A DNA stretch of 64,000 nucleotides from Selaginella tamariscina. Taxonomy: Eukaryota > Streptophyta > Lycopodiopsida > Selaginellales > Selaginellaceae. The notes under the pieces are model-generated. The model was not told the DNA's origin. It was given only the letters and a program-made list of their open reading frames with translations, and did no database searches. Every line of letters starts with the position of its first letter. Position 1 is the stretch's first letter. The stretch spans positions 124,001 to 188,000 of the forward strand of contig PUQB01000473.1 in assembly GCA_003024785.1 (NCBI GenBank), read 5' to 3'. Below are positions 34,914 through 47,690 of this stretch, piece by piece. The position numbers were made by a program, and so were the translations under genes.

Positions 34914-37900
34914 ATTGGTATTAGAGCCATTCTCTATGGTCAGTAGGACTGCCTAAAAGTGTGGTGTGTTTTAGGGTTTAGTTAGTTCTAAATTCTTGAA
35001 GTACTTTATCACTTTTGGCTAACGTCTGAATTCTGTGTGAAGAGTTGGTCTTGAGATTTATAACTCTTTAGAGTACACCTACTTCATAAATGAATATGGG
35101 TTATGGACTCGAATGTCAAAGGTAACACTTGGAAGTCAACTTCCAAGTTGTATACCAGGTTATTTTACTTTGTTGTCTCTTGGTTACTTTACCATATACT
35201 TTTACAAGACATGGCATGTTAGTTTGTTCTGGTTACAAACTAAGTCTTGTGAGATGGGCTTGTGATATCTTAATCTATAGATTATCAAAAAAATTTTTCT
35301 TTTTCTTTAAGGTGTTTGAATTTGGGATAACACATGATTTGGAAACAACAGTGTCCATTGAGTTTTGGCTTAGGCAAGATTCAATATCGGTTTAGCAATA
35401 GTGTTCAAACGGGAAAGGCTTATGTTGAATGTGCATCTTTGACTTCGGGAGAAGGGGCATATTCAAACATAAGAGGAACACTACATTTTGACATAAAGTG
35501 TAAAATAAGCTCTCATTATAGTGCATGTTTCCGAGAGTGTAACTCTAGAAGCAGACTATGATGTTAACTTGTAATACAACGGAATGTCATATTAACATAT
35601 GATGAATATGTTAAGCAATTGGTTTAAGATCCAATGTAATCAAAGTATTGTCTGATGTTCGCAATATTTTGATGACGCTAGTTATAGGTGAATAGTTTAC
35701 TAAGTTCAAGTTACCTGATTTGAACAAAGTACAACTTGAAACCTTAGTTATAAGCACGCACTTGTATTCAAGTTAGCTAGCTCGACTAACTTGATTATGA
35801 AGTTACTCATGTGGGATCATAAGAATGGGATAGAATAATATATTTGGCAGTAGACGATTTAATGTTGCATCCCTTATCAATGCAGCTTTTGGAATGGATG
35901 GCATGATCTATCAGAAAAGAGTAATGTTGGAAACATACGTTTACATTTTTAGTTTACTGAGTAATAAAGGACTTGCATAGTGAAGGCGTTCGGCGCACAC
36001 TTGTGCATTTTCATTGTTAACTCTTTAATCTTGGAAACTGTAACGTTGTTTGCAATGTGGGGATGAAGCTCTTGAACAAGGGTGATTCCTTGGTTAAGAA
36101 GAGCATGATTTGGGATTCTCCACTTTGTTTATCGACTAAGTAAGGAAACTTGCTAAGTTTGATAACTTATGTTGAGAATTACCAATGAGTTAGTAACAAC
36201 GATTTTCATTGGAGGTTTAAGTGCATGTATCCTCAGAGAGTCGGTATTCGATGAGAATTAGAAGTTGGTATTGGTTTCAATATCGATTTCATTTTAGAGC
36301 GAATACGATTATTCAAAGACGGTTTCTTGACTTTGCATCATGGTCGCAAAATGTGGGCACTCAAAGAACTTAAATAAGTAGGTATCTTCAGTTCTTTGGA
36401 ATATCAAAAAAGAACTATTCTTGACTCAAGGTTTGATTGTATTCCTTGGGTTAGTCGTTAGTTCTATCTCAAGGTTTGATGTGTTCCTTGAGTTGGTTCA
36501 ATATCTTAAAGTAAGATATCTAGTGGTGAGATTAGTTCAAGAAGATGGTCTTCCTTCTTGATGATTATGATACAATGTCCATAACGTATGGTTCAATATT
36601 CGATACGAAAATATGAGGTTTCCTATCACCTCATTCATTGAGATATTCATATCTTAACTTTGAAAATATTTATGACAGTCTTTTAAGATTGAAAAATGAC
36701 TTGTCAAAGTATAGTATGGTATCTCTTGAATATTGAGTTTGGAGCGCTCAATATTAAGACTTGGTTATGATCACATGAGGTGGCCATAATCATGAAATAT
36801 AAAGACTCAAGTGGATTTGAGTCTGACACTTTGGTAAGGCAATACCTTAGTGTTAATAAGAGTTTTCTCAATACATTACTTGAGGAGCAATGTGGTACTT
36901 GATGATTGCTAGGTGTCTAGAGTGAATAATGTATCTTAGTTCGATGTACTGAACTAGATATTTTATTCATGTTTGGGGAGATCTATTGAATTATAAGGTA
37001 TGACTGAAACATGAAGTTATATAACATTTTGTGTTATGATAACATTTATGTGGAGGTTGATATCTTACTAAATCAGTTAGATGAACCATACACTAGTTCA
37101 TGATTCCTCTTAGTCTTGAACAAAGTTCCTTGGAAATTATCATAACATTGAAGTTCAGTTTATATAAACTAAAACCATGTCTATATTATAGTTGTAGCAT
37201 TTTGATAAATTGATATGATTGTAAATTTATATCTGCTAGTATAACAACTAGTTGATAAGCTTAGGATTTGAACGTTAAAACGATCATTATCCATTCGAGA
37301 GTATCAATATCAAATTGCAACTATTTATAGAATAAGGATTAGTTTTAAAGATGTTTATCAAAACACTAGTTGCTAGTGAAAATGCTATACTTCGGTATAG
37401 TGTTGAGAAACATTTACATAATCAGTTTAGAGTTGGAATATATAATGTTACATAGACGTGCAGTATTATGAGTTCAGGGAGACTCTTATCGTGAAACTAA
37501 GTTTTGAAATTTGGTATTTTGAACTTAGTGAAATGAGAGTTAGGAATTATTGAATGGCATCTAGTATGTTGTGCTCTTTGGGAATGAGTATAATGAGAGT
37601 CACATACTATCTTAGAGATGGGTTGAATTTCCTGGTTTCCACATTGGTTTTTAAAAGAAGGTATGTTAGCTTATTGGTCCCTGAACTGGTCGGTGTTATG
37701 AAAGAGTACAAGTTAGGTTGCAAAAGATGAATGGTAGAGCTATCACACTTGGTTATAGATTTGACTAATTTGATTCTATTGGAATAAATTATGTTAATGA
37801 CACACCAAGTGGATGGCATTTGGCAGGTTGGCATGACCTTGTTGTATACATGTGTACAACCATGTGCCTCTATGATCGCCTCTGGCCAGATTGATATGTC

Positions 37901-38582
37901 TACAAAGAACAGGGTTTCGAATAGTACTCTAGTATCGGAAAAGAGCTTGATTCGATAAAAGTCTCATACTAGTCTGACGTAACTATATACTAATGGAGAT
38001 AGGTATAGTAGCAGACCCTTATGTAAAGGGGTAATGAGAAACACCGAGGGATGCAGAATGTGAAGTTATAATATTGTAACATATAGAAATGTGGAACCAT
38101 TGGAAATCAAAGAAATGAGAAGGCGTTTGGTTAAGCACTTGAGATGGACGTCAAAGTGCTTGTTGCGTGCTAAGACACAAGGTCATAACAATGTTTGATA
38201 TTAAGGAATAAAGCAAGCTTTATTTCTTGTTAACCAAGGGGCCGGCAACAACACTAACTAGAGGCCTCCAATATAAATTCTAGTTAAGTAAAGAAATTAA
38301 CCATTGTGTTGTGTGCGTCGGGTGACAGACTTTGCAGACGTGCAAAAGGTCTCCAAGTGACTTCATGTCGCAGGTGGTGCCTCCGGCAGCTGGGTTTACA
38401 CTCAGTGAACGACGGTTCTGAAGTACTTGGTTTCGCGTAATGCAAGGGGGTAATAAATTATGTGAACTTTTGGCTAACTCCGCATAGAGTGATATGTTAG
38501 TTTTGGTTAGTTTTCTCTAACATTATCTAGTCTTGGAGTTGGACGTCAACGAGGACGTTGACATTTTCAAAGGCGGGGAGTG
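34914..38582 (+). other. LARD-2 internal region, conserved but non-coding
   Basis: This 3669-bp region has a primer-binding site at its start and a polypurine tract at its end. The interior is homologous in inverse orientation to 26833-30334. No gag, protease, reverse transcriptase or integrase motif was found on either strand. Confidence 0.8.
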
Positions 38583-40308
38583 TGTCATAGTTTTTATGAC
38601 TCCCCTTTACTTTGGACGTTGACTGTTTTACCTACTGTACTATGTTGATAAGCCCTAGGTGTAGAAGAAACAGGCCCTTAGTGCACTTGGATATCTAGTG
38701 ATGGTCCGGGTGTCATTAGGTATTTGCAAGAAACTCTAGGCGAAGCTAGCACTTCCATTAGAAAACTCTTACCTTGGTTTTCTGTGTCCCGGTTGGATTA
38801 ATGGCTAGTTCCGGTGAGTTCGGCATGTCGGATATGCTTAGAAATACCCCAGGTTTGACAGGTTAGGGTTTAGGGGTCGATGGATAACTCACCAAGTATA
38901 TTCCCTCTGGGAATGAGATTCAGTGCTAGCCCACTTATGTAAACAGGAAAACAGGGGGGGGGGCTCTGTCACATAAATAAGGTAGTATATAGGAGTGAGG
39001 GTTCCTGGGTTCATGACTGAGCTCGTTACTCTTCTCCCGGTGCAAGCTCTAGCTTGTGTCGTCAAGGCACAACCCTCTGTTGTGCCGCCCTAACTTCCAG
39101 ATAGGGGTACGTCCCACCTTCGGGGTAGCTTACCCTTAACGTTGGCGAATCCATGCCTGGGAGGTCTTGTCGGAATGCACGTTCCAAGAGGCAGAGGTTG
39201 AGGCTTGTCTCCAGCCTCCTCCTCCACGTCAAGCTAGGTGTAGCACTCACGGCCAAGCAAGGCACATGTGTCCTTGTCCAACTGTGGGCGTGGGATCTTG
39301 TTTGACAGGTTCACGTTACCTAGTTCCTGAGGGTTCATAGGGGTTCTAGAGTTGGCATTTAGGAGCCACGTTTGTGGCACTTGGTGCAACTCTTGAATCT
39401 AAGGGCTATGGCATGATAGCCCACATCGGGAAGGCAGTGTCACATGGAGATGTGACACTGGGCTAAACGTCACACGATACAACGCCCGAGGCACGCCCTT
39501 TGGGTTATGTCATGGGCTTGTTGCCAAGGGGTTGGATACTTTAACAACAGACATGCTTGTGCTTGCACTAGGGTGCTAAGCCTTGGGCATTGCTCAAGGG
39601 AGGTTAGGTCTCATAACTAGGTGTGCTTTGGCACACTTGGCTAGGGGAGTGTCTCCTTGGAATCAAGGGTTGAACAACCTAAGCTGTTAGCAGGAGCCTT
39701 TCGTGAAGGCACTCGCAAGGTCATGTGCTTAGGGTTATCCAAACCTAGCCTTAGGGAGTTTGCTTAGTAAAACACTCATGTTCGCCTACGTCGCACACTC
39801 GTGTCCTCACTTAAGTATAGCCCTAGGTCTAGGGTATGACTTGGCCACTCAAACCCTTAGGGGTTAGTCGTGGTTTAGGGTACCCCTTGTCGCCCTAAAG
39901 GGGTTGTACTCCCGATGAGGGTGATTCTTTTAGGGGTAAGTAACGATGCCTTGGCTCTATCACGGGGTATGTGTGAGACACATCTCCTTTGTGGGGTTAG
40001 GGTATGAGCTTATCTAGGTCTACTGGGACAGGATCCTAAAGTCTACTTGGGTTATCCTCTAGGGTTCAGGAGATAGTCATTCTCCATCCTGTATGGCGAA
40101 CAACTTGTAGTTTGAACGGGAATTGGAGGAAGAGGAACTTGCGATGTCAGGGTAGGACTCTAAGTCTTCTGCCTAGTTGGGCCTCTGAGTCAGACTCTTA
40201 GGGTTATCTTGGAAGACTTAGTGTTGCTCACACAAGGTGATGATGCTGAATGGCCACTTGGCAGCCACATGTTGCCACGTGTTGGCCCTTCGGGTTAAAA
40301 CTCTGACA
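38583..40308 (+). repeat. LARD-2 3' LTR
   Basis: The LTR starts TGTCATAG, ends CTCTGACA and is 1726 bp long. It has a 10-G run at 38954-38963 followed by CTCTGTCACATAAATAAGG. A short extra segment of about 60 bp, not seen in the other copies, lies near 40085-40150. Confidence 0.9.
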
Positions 40309-40313
40309 AGAGT

Positions 40314-40551
40314 GTTATGCAAGGGACCTTTACCTCCTATTTTACCAATAGGTCCATTCTAGAAGTGGGGAATATACTTTGTTGGTCCCTTGCCAGTGGC
40401 TTCTCCCAAAACAGATACATTATTATGCATACTAACTATCTCACGAGGTGGGTGGAAGCAGTCTCTATTCGAGCTTGTACCAAAGAGATCACAATAAATT
40501 CATCATCCAGAACATTGTCACTAGGTTTGGGTGTCCATTAAAGATAGTAAT
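40314..40551 (+). pseudogene. gypsy-2 integrase core fragment
   Basis: The sequence continues the integrase interrupted at 33584: YIIMHTNYLTRWVEAVSIRA (about 40420-40480), then IIQNIVTRFGCPLKIVIV to 40552. The first catalytic Asp (usually in TDYxTKW) reads as Asn here. The gene ends abruptly at the LTR starting at 40552; its C-terminal half and 3' LTR are absent. Confidence 0.75.
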
Positions 40552-40934
40552 TGTCACGACCCAATATAAGATACAAAATACAAGATACGGGATACAGGAT
40601 ATGCCTACAGAAGATACCTATAGGATATGCCTACAGGATATACCTACAAGATATGCTTACAGGATATACCTACAGGATAAGGGACATTATTTTTAGCTCA
40701 TGACTAGATTAGCTTTGGAGTATATTTTTAGCTCATGCCTAGATTAGCGCTTGGAGTTGTAAACATAAAAGCTCCGACTTAATTGTTGTACAATCAGCTA
40801 CTATCAACATCAGTCATTTTACAATCATTCTTGTCTTGTTCTTGTCTTGCTCCTTGCCTCATGTTCTCTTCTTGTTCCTAGTTCTTGTCATGTTCTTGAG
40901 TCAAGCCTCCTTACTCTTGGATCATAACTTGACA
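40552..40934 (+). repeat. Chromovirus LTR 1
   Basis: The LTR starts TGTCACGACCC and ends AACTTGACA; it is 383 bp long, shorter than LTR 2 and LTR 3. It carries repeats of ACAGGATATRCCT, a CATAAAAG box (about 40764) and AGCTACTATCAA (40796-40807). It abuts the truncated gypsy-2 integrase. Confidence 0.9.
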
Positions 40935-43900
40935 GTTTAATAGTAACTCCTTTTATAGCTCCTTAATTCCAATTACTTTTTTTTTTCCCTTAGCTTTCCC
41001 TCTTGTTTTCCTCCTTCTTTCTTTCACGAATCATGGCAGATTTTGAGCAATTTCAATGTGAGCATCAAATGTTACTTCACGAGTTGGCCACTTTGTGCCA
41101 AGTGGTCATAGATTTGCAAGGTTCCACCAATGCGCACATGTAGCTGCTGATGCATCCTCCAAGGCTGTTGTGCAAAGCTCTCTCTCAAGCATATGTGATT
41201 TCCTCTCCATCAAACTCTTCTTCAGAACCAAAGATCAGCATGCCAGAGAAGTTCAGTGGCAATTGCACCAATTTTCAAGGTTTCCTGAATCAAATCAGGC
41301 TTTTGATCTACATGCAACCACGTCGTTACTCAACTGATGCACAAAAGGTTGCCTTTTGGCATCCTTACTAGTTGGATCTCCACGGACTTGGATTGCCCCT
41401 TTACTAAAGCATGACGACCATTGATGGAAGACTTTCAAGGATTCATGGCTGTCTTTGAAGCCTACTTTAGAGACCCGATAAGTACCATTTTGCATGCACG
41501 AAGTTACAAAAGCTCACACAAGGATCTGACCAGCTTTCGTCTATGCATTTAAATTTCAGCAACTTTGCACGAACATTCCATGAGACAAGACTGCATTAAT
41601 CAAACACTTTCATTTTGGGTTGAGGGATGACATGAAGGACCTTCTCCTTATGTTACAGAATGCCTAAACCTTAGCAAAGATCATGCAACATGCCGTTCAC
41701 TACGACAACCATTTGTTGTCGTAGTGAAATGCTGATAGAAAAAATCCCGTCAGCAGTTCCTGCAAGCCAATCTTGTAGTTGTAGCACATGTTTCTACGAC
41801 AACCTTCTAAAGTATCCTATGAATGTTGACAAATACAAGCATGTCCCACTTTCAATTACTGAGAAGCAACGTCATCACGGTGAGAACTTATGCTTGTATT
41901 GTGATGAAGCAGGACACAAGGGCAGAATGTCCTATTAAAGCCAGGAAGTTCAAAATGTGTGAAGTTGAAATTGAAGTTCAATTGGAAAAATTCAATGTCT
42001 ACTTTGTCTAGGAGCCGCAAGTAGACGTAGGTGCAGGCTCCATTGGTTGTTGCTCATACCATTCCATCACTCAAGTTTCCTGTACACATTCGCCTTAATA
42101 ATCGAAGCTCAAGGAGTTTACCCTGTTAAACACTGGTGCAAATGCATGCTTCATGAATGAAACTTTTGCAACTCAGCATGGCATTCTAGTAGTGAAGTTG
42201 AAGTGTACAGTTCCTGTAGAGGTTGCAAATGGTCATCTGTTACTTCTGGCATAGTTACCCATGTTACCACACTTCTCTTTTGCCATCAATTGTTCGATTT
42301 CCTTCAACTTGATAAAGACTCGAATGACTCCCATCATTTTGGGCATGCCATGGTTCGTGGTTGCAAATCCTCAAATTGACTGGAGGTCTAAGACGCTCAC
42401 GTTTTCCTCTCTAGCAACCAGGATCAATCTTGTACCTTCCTGCATGCAGGATATAACCTTAGTGTCTGAGGCAATACAAGCTACAGGATTGACCGTGCAT
42501 GTTCCTGTATCAGTGTTGAAGATTCCTCCTCACAGATCCTCCCTCAACAGGATCTCATGTCAGCTCATCAACACATCCGCAGGCTCTTTCCACTCCTGTA
42601 AGTTCACAGATTCCTGTACAGGGTTCTCCAATCTTGTATTAGTGTCTCCTCAACAGGATCCACCTCCTGTTAGTTTGTTAGCACATTCGCAGGCTCTCCT
42701 CACTCATGTGCATTCATAGACTTTTGTATAGGATTCTTTCAATTCTGTACACTCATCAACATCTACATAGGTTTTCCCAATCCTGCCTCTTTTCATTACT
42801 CTGCTTTTCATTACTCATCCCCCAAGATCCTTCCTCTTTTTCATTCACACCTCCTTCTCCTCTCCGAGTTCTTACCACTACTATGCATGAACTTGTCACT
42901 GATCCTGCTCCTTTTCATCTCTTTGCTTTTCAAGTAACACCTACGTCCTCTTTACCTTTCATATATCTGACTTTTCTGTTTTTCAATCCTCTTCTCCTCC
43001 TTTTACTTCTTCCTTGCCATTCAAGTATCACTCCTTCCAGGACGTTTTGATAAGCACAAAGCTGCAGTTCTTTTTATTCACAGGTCTACAACTGTCCTAT
43101 CAATTTTACGGAGGGGAAGACTTCACCATTTGGACTAATTTATGCCCTATCACCTACAGAATTGGAGGTTCTTTCCCAATACATCGAGGACAATTTGGCA
43201 TCCGGCTTCATTTGTCACTCAAAGTCCCTTACATGAGCACCTATCTTTTTTGTTAAGAAGAAATATGGGAGTTTACGTTTGGTTATGGACTACATGGGTT
43301 TGAATCAAGTCACCATTCGGAACCGATACCCATTGCCATTGATCTCGGGACTTCTCAATCGGCTACAAGGAGCAAAGGTGTTTACGAAGATCGACTTACG
43401 AGGGGCCTACAAACTTATATGGATTCGTCTAGGAGATGAGTGGAAGACTATCTTTCATACGAGGTATGGACATTTTGAGTATATGGTGATACTTTTCGAA
43501 CTTACAAATACCCTAGTTATGTTCCAACACATGGTGAATGACATCTTTTGCGACCAGTTTGTGGTGATCTACCTTGATGACATTTTGATTTTTCCAAGGA
43601 CCAAGCAGCACATGACAAGCATGTACGACTAATTCTAAAGAAGTTTCGCAGGCATGGCATGTATGCGAAGTTGGAGAAGTGTTTTATCAATAGAAATACT
43701 GTGGAGTTCTTGGGCTACATCATTTCTCTGCTGGCATTTTCATGGACATGCACGAGGTGAAGACTATCATGGAGTGGGAGAGGCCCAAGTTTAATGAGAC
43801 GTACAATGTTTTCTTGACTTTGCAAACTTCTACAGGCGATTCATATAGGACTTCTCCAAGCGTGTACTTTCACTCACGAAACTCACCAAGCGCACATAGG

Positions 43901-45920
43901 GGATTTCTCTTGGTCCGATAAGGTGAAACATGCATTCATAGCAATCAAGGACGCCTTCACGACAGCTCTAATTTTAGCATATCCTGATCCTTCTCATCCC
44001 TTCTTCGTTGAAGCGAATGCGTTGGACTTTGCAGTAGGTTCTACCTATCACAAGTTGGAGAAGATAAGTTACTCAATCCTGTAACTTTTCACTCTTGTAA
44101 GTTCCTTTTGGTAGAGATTAGTTACAAGATTCATGACAAGGAACTCAAGGCCATTGTGGATTTGTTCGAGGAGTGGTGGCACTTTCTGGAAGATGCTACA
44201 CATCCTGTACAAGTTCTTACGGATCACAAGAACCTGGAGTTTTTTGAAATGACTCGAGTTCTTAGTCGCGACAGGCTAGGTGGGCGGAATTCCTATCATG
44301 TTTTATTTTGTCATCGTCTACAAGCCTAATTTTCGGAATGACAAAGCGGATGCATTGTCTAAGCACTCTTACCTTGTACTAACCCCGGGCGATCCTACAT
44401 ATGACTTTCAAAAGCAATGTTGTTGGGTCCTGATCGATTTCGGCTTGCGGCACTACAAGTTCATCACGCTCCAGCAAATTCAACACTTCTACAGGACATC
44501 CATTTGCAATTGGCTACAGACGACTTGGTAAAGAATGTGTTCTCACACATTAATCCTGACATCGCAAGCTCCTCTTCCTCCAGTTCCAGTACAGACTACA
44601 AGTTGTTCACTATATAGGACGGACTCTTGTACCAGGAAGGTCTCATGTACATTCTTGTTTGTGTTTACAAGACTCGTGTGGTACAGGATTGTCATGATAC
44701 CCCGGCTACAGGACATTGTGGTGTGGCCAAGACAGTTGAGTTAGTATTGGTGGCTTGGGTTGCGAGGTTTTGTGGAATAGTTTGTACGGAGTTGTGACAC
44801 CTGCAATAGATCAAAGATGCCTCGTCACGTGCCCTCTAGTCTTCTTCGTCCTTTTCCTGTTCACTTTGCTCCTTGGAGATCCATTTCTATGGATTTTCTC
44901 ACAGATTTTCCTCTCGTGGATTTGATGCAGTTCTTGTGGTGGTTGACCGTTTCACCAAACAGGCTCATTTCCTACCATGTAACAAGACGGCTACAAGCTA
45001 AACAACTGTTGAGTTGGTGATCCGCGAAGTGTTCTGACATCATAGTCGTCTTGAGAGCATTGTTTCTGATCGAGACTCACAATTCATGTCCAGATTTTTG
45101 CGAGAGCTTCTTCAGAGTCTACAAGTTAAAGCGGATCTTTCTTCAAGATATCATTTACAAATTGATGGGCAATTAGAATGCACGATTTAGACCTTGAAAT
45201 AGTATCTTCACTGCTTCATTAGTTACCAATAGGACAACTGGTTGGACCTTCTTCCTATGCGGAGTTTGCTTATAACAACTTCGTTCACGCATCTACATGC
45301 CAGACACCTTTCTTCTCTTATAAGCTACCATCCATGTTTTTGACTTTGCTCTTCATGCTTCTCCTTCTTCCACTCCTGCAATACAGGATCGTCTCCAACA
45401 TCTTCGTCAGGTATAGGATGATCCCTGAGTTCATCTTTAAGCAAGCATAGGAACGATATAAGCGTCATGCTGATGCTCATCGTTAGCCAGCACCTACATA
45501 CAAGATTGGTGATCTCGTGTGGCTTCTTCATCGGCATATCCGCATCAACAAGCCTTCTTCTAAGTTGGATTTTCAACAATTGGGCCCTTACAGGATTGAG
45601 GTCAATCTTGTATCTTTCTAACTAGAGCTACCATCTGCTGTGAAACTTCATCATGTGTTTCACACTTCTTTATTGGAACCGTATCATCCTTCTTCTCTTC
45701 CTGGTCGTGCTTCTTCTCCTCCCCCTCCTATGGTCATTGACAATGAACCTGAGTACGAAGTTGCGATTCTCGTCTTCATCGTTGCCAACTTCAATACTTG
45801 GTGGATTGGAAAGGTTATTTGCCTACTGATCGCACTTAGGAACCTGCATCCAATTTACTCCATGCTTCTTCAAGTTGTTGCCTTCCATTGACGTTATCTT
45901 GTTAAACCAGGTCTTAGGAC
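40935..45920 (+). mobile_element. Chromovirus copy A, gag-pol interior, decayed
   Basis: This copy has the same gene order as copy B at lower quality. Gag starts at ATG 41034 (MADFEQFQ). A zinc knuckle remnant CLYCDEAGHKGR lies at about 41890-41925, and protease context TRMTPIILGMPWFVVANPQIDW at about 42310-42380. Reverse transcriptase includes [20 protein letters not shown] (43282) and [11 protein letters not shown] (43560-43592). RNase H ([15 protein letters not shown], about 44213), integrase (SMDFLTDFP, about 44885) and a chromodomain trace (VIDNEPEYEVAI, about 45733) follow. Compared with copy B, many changes are C to T or G to A, and stops are frequent. Confidence 0.85.
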
Positions 45921-46525
45921 TGTCACGACCCGACACAGAATACAAGATTCCGGATACATGATATGGGTTGCAGGACTTTCCTACAGGTTTCCGGATACAG
46001 AATATAGGTTACAGGACTTTCCTACAGGATATTCCTACCAGGATTCCGGACACAGGATTCGGTTGCTACAGGATATTCCTACAGGATATGCCACGAGATA
46101 TGCCTAGAGGATAAGGGACATGTGGACTCATCTTAGCCTCTGCATGCATGCAGTCACTTTTGCATACATGCAACCACTTTTAGCACTCATGCCTAGATTA
46201 GCTCTTGGAGTTGTGAGCATAAAAGCTTCGACCTAAATGTTGTACAATTAGTTACTATCAACACCAGTCTTACTACGATCAATCTCGTCTTGTCTTGTTC
46301 TTGTCTTGTCTTGTTGTTCCTGTCTCGCTCTGTTTCCTGTCCTGCTCCTGGATCCTGTCCTGCTTTTGTCTTGTTCCTGGATCTTGTCCTACACTTTCCT
46401 GTCTTGCTCCTAGATCCGTCCTATTCCTATTCCTAGTTCTGTTCTGCTCTTGTCCTGTTCCTGAGTCAAGCCTTCTTGTCCTTGGAATCCTATCCTTTTC
46501 CTGGTTCCTGGATCGTGGCTTGACA
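45921..46525 (+). repeat. Chromovirus LTR 2, shared by copies A and B
   Basis: The LTR is 605 bp, starts TGTCACGACCCG and ends GTGGCTTGACA. It serves as 3' LTR of copy A and 5' LTR of copy B. ATAAAA at 46219-46224 is a TATA-like box. Exactly 31 nt downstream, AGTTACTATCAA (46250-46261) is the reverse complement of TTGATAGTAACT (46528-46539), just after the LTR. A CT-rich tail of TCCTGTC-type repeats spans about 46290-46500. Confidence 0.9.
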
Positions 46526-46540
46526 GTTTGATAGTAACTG
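46526..46540 (+). other. Putative self-priming primer-binding site
   Basis: TTGATAGTAACTG follows the LTR after a 2-nt spacer (GT). It does not start with TGG, so it does not fit tRNA priming. It is complementary over 12 nt to LTR 2 (46250-46261) and over 13 nt to LTR 3 (51785-51797). In the Tf1/sushi group the first bases of the mRNA fold back to prime at such a site; assignment here is by analogy. Confidence 0.7.
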
Positions 46541-46615
46541 CTTCATAGTTCCGTTTTCCAGCTACCTTTTTCTTGATTCTTTTCCTTCATTTTCCTTCTT
46601 TTTCTTTCCTAGATC

Positions 46616-47690
46616 ATGGCTGATTTTGAGCGCTTTCAACGCGAGCACCAAATGTTACTTCATGAGCTGGCCACTTTGCGCCAAGTGGTCACCGACCTGC
46701 AAGGTTCCACCATGCGGCACATGCAGCTGCTGATGCATCCTCCAAGGCTGCTGCGCAGGCTCTCCCAGGCATCGGTGGTTCCTCTTCATCAAACTTTTTT
46801 CGGAGCCGAAGGTTAGCATGCCAGAGAAGTTCAGTGGCAATCGTGCCGATTTCCAAGGTTTCCTGAATCAGATCCGGCTCTTGATCCGTATGCAACCACG
46901 CGCTACTCGACTGATGCTCAAAAGGTGGGTCTTTTGGCATCCTTACTAAGTGGATCTCCACGGGCTTGGGTTGCCCCTTGCTGGAGCGTGACGACCCATT
47001 GATGGAAGACGAAGGTTTCGTGGCTGCCTTTGAAGCCTGTTTTGGAGATCCTGATAAGTACCGTTCTGCATGCACGAAGTTACGGAAGCTCACTCAAGGA
47101 TCCGACCAGCTTCCGTCTATGCATCCGAATTTCGCACGAACATTCCATGGGACGAGACTGCATTGATCGAACATTCGTTTTGGGTTGAGGGATGACGTGA
47201 AGGACCTTCTCCTTACGTTACCGGATGCCCAAACATTAGCGGAGATCATGCAACAAGCTGTTCGTTGCGACAACCGTTTGTTCGAGCGTCGTCAGGAAAG
47301 ATCCCGTCAGCAGTTCCTGCAAACCAATCCTGCAGCTGTGGTACATGTTCCTGCACCACCTTCTGGAGTAGTTCCTATGGAGGTTGAGAAATCCAAGCGT
47401 GGCTCTCTTTCCGCTGCTGAGAAGCAACGTCGTCGCAGTGAGAACCTGTGCTTGTATTGTGGTGGAGCAGGACACAAGGTGGCAGATGTCCTATTAAAGC
47501 CAGGAACTTCAAGACGCGTGAAGTTGAAGCTGAAGTTCAGTCGGAAAACTCAATGTCCACTTCGTCTAGGAGCCGCGAAGTTGGACGTAGGTGCAGGCTC
47601 CATTGGTGCTGCTCATACCATTCCATCACTTAAGTTTCCTGTACACATTCATCTTAATAATCGAGAGCTCAAGGAGTTTGCCTGTTAGAC
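46616..47690 (+). pseudogene. Chromovirus copy B gag
   Basis: ATG at 46616 opens with MADFERFQREHQMLLHELAT. After a frame change it continues EPKVSMPEKFSGNRADFQGF and LNQIR (about 46800-46880), then EACFGDPDKYRSACTKL (about 47030), typical of retrotransposon capsid. GLRDDVKDLLLTLPDAQTL (about 47180) and a basic linker follow. A CCHC-type zinc knuckle, CLYCGGAGHK, starts at 47449, but its last Cys is in another frame. At least three shifts break it; the codon text between them is clean. Confidence 0.75.

Larger units (their letters stand above)
33585..40308 (+). mobile_element. LARD-2: non-coding LTR retrotransposon, plus orientation
   Basis: The element is complete: LTRs 33585-34913 and 38583-40308, with a perfect target duplication AGAGT (33580-33584 and 40309-40313). 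The primer site TGGTATTAGAGCC (34916-34928) follows the 5' LTR after 2 nt, and AAAGGCGGGGAGTG precedes the 3' LTR. The interior has no recognisable protein. It is the same family as LARD-1, which lies in the opposite orientation 1.6 kb upstream within the same host element. Confidence 0.9.

Noticed and set aside
42706..43050. 114-codon frame in chromovirus copy A
   Set aside because: Leu/Pro/Ser-rich reading of the CT-rich linker in a wrong frame; the collinear copy B shows this is the protease-RT linker.
46526..46545. tRNA primer-binding site after chromovirus LTR 2
   Set aside because: The sequence TTTGATAGTAACTGC does not begin with TGG and matches no tRNA 3' end I know; the LTR complementarity explains it better.
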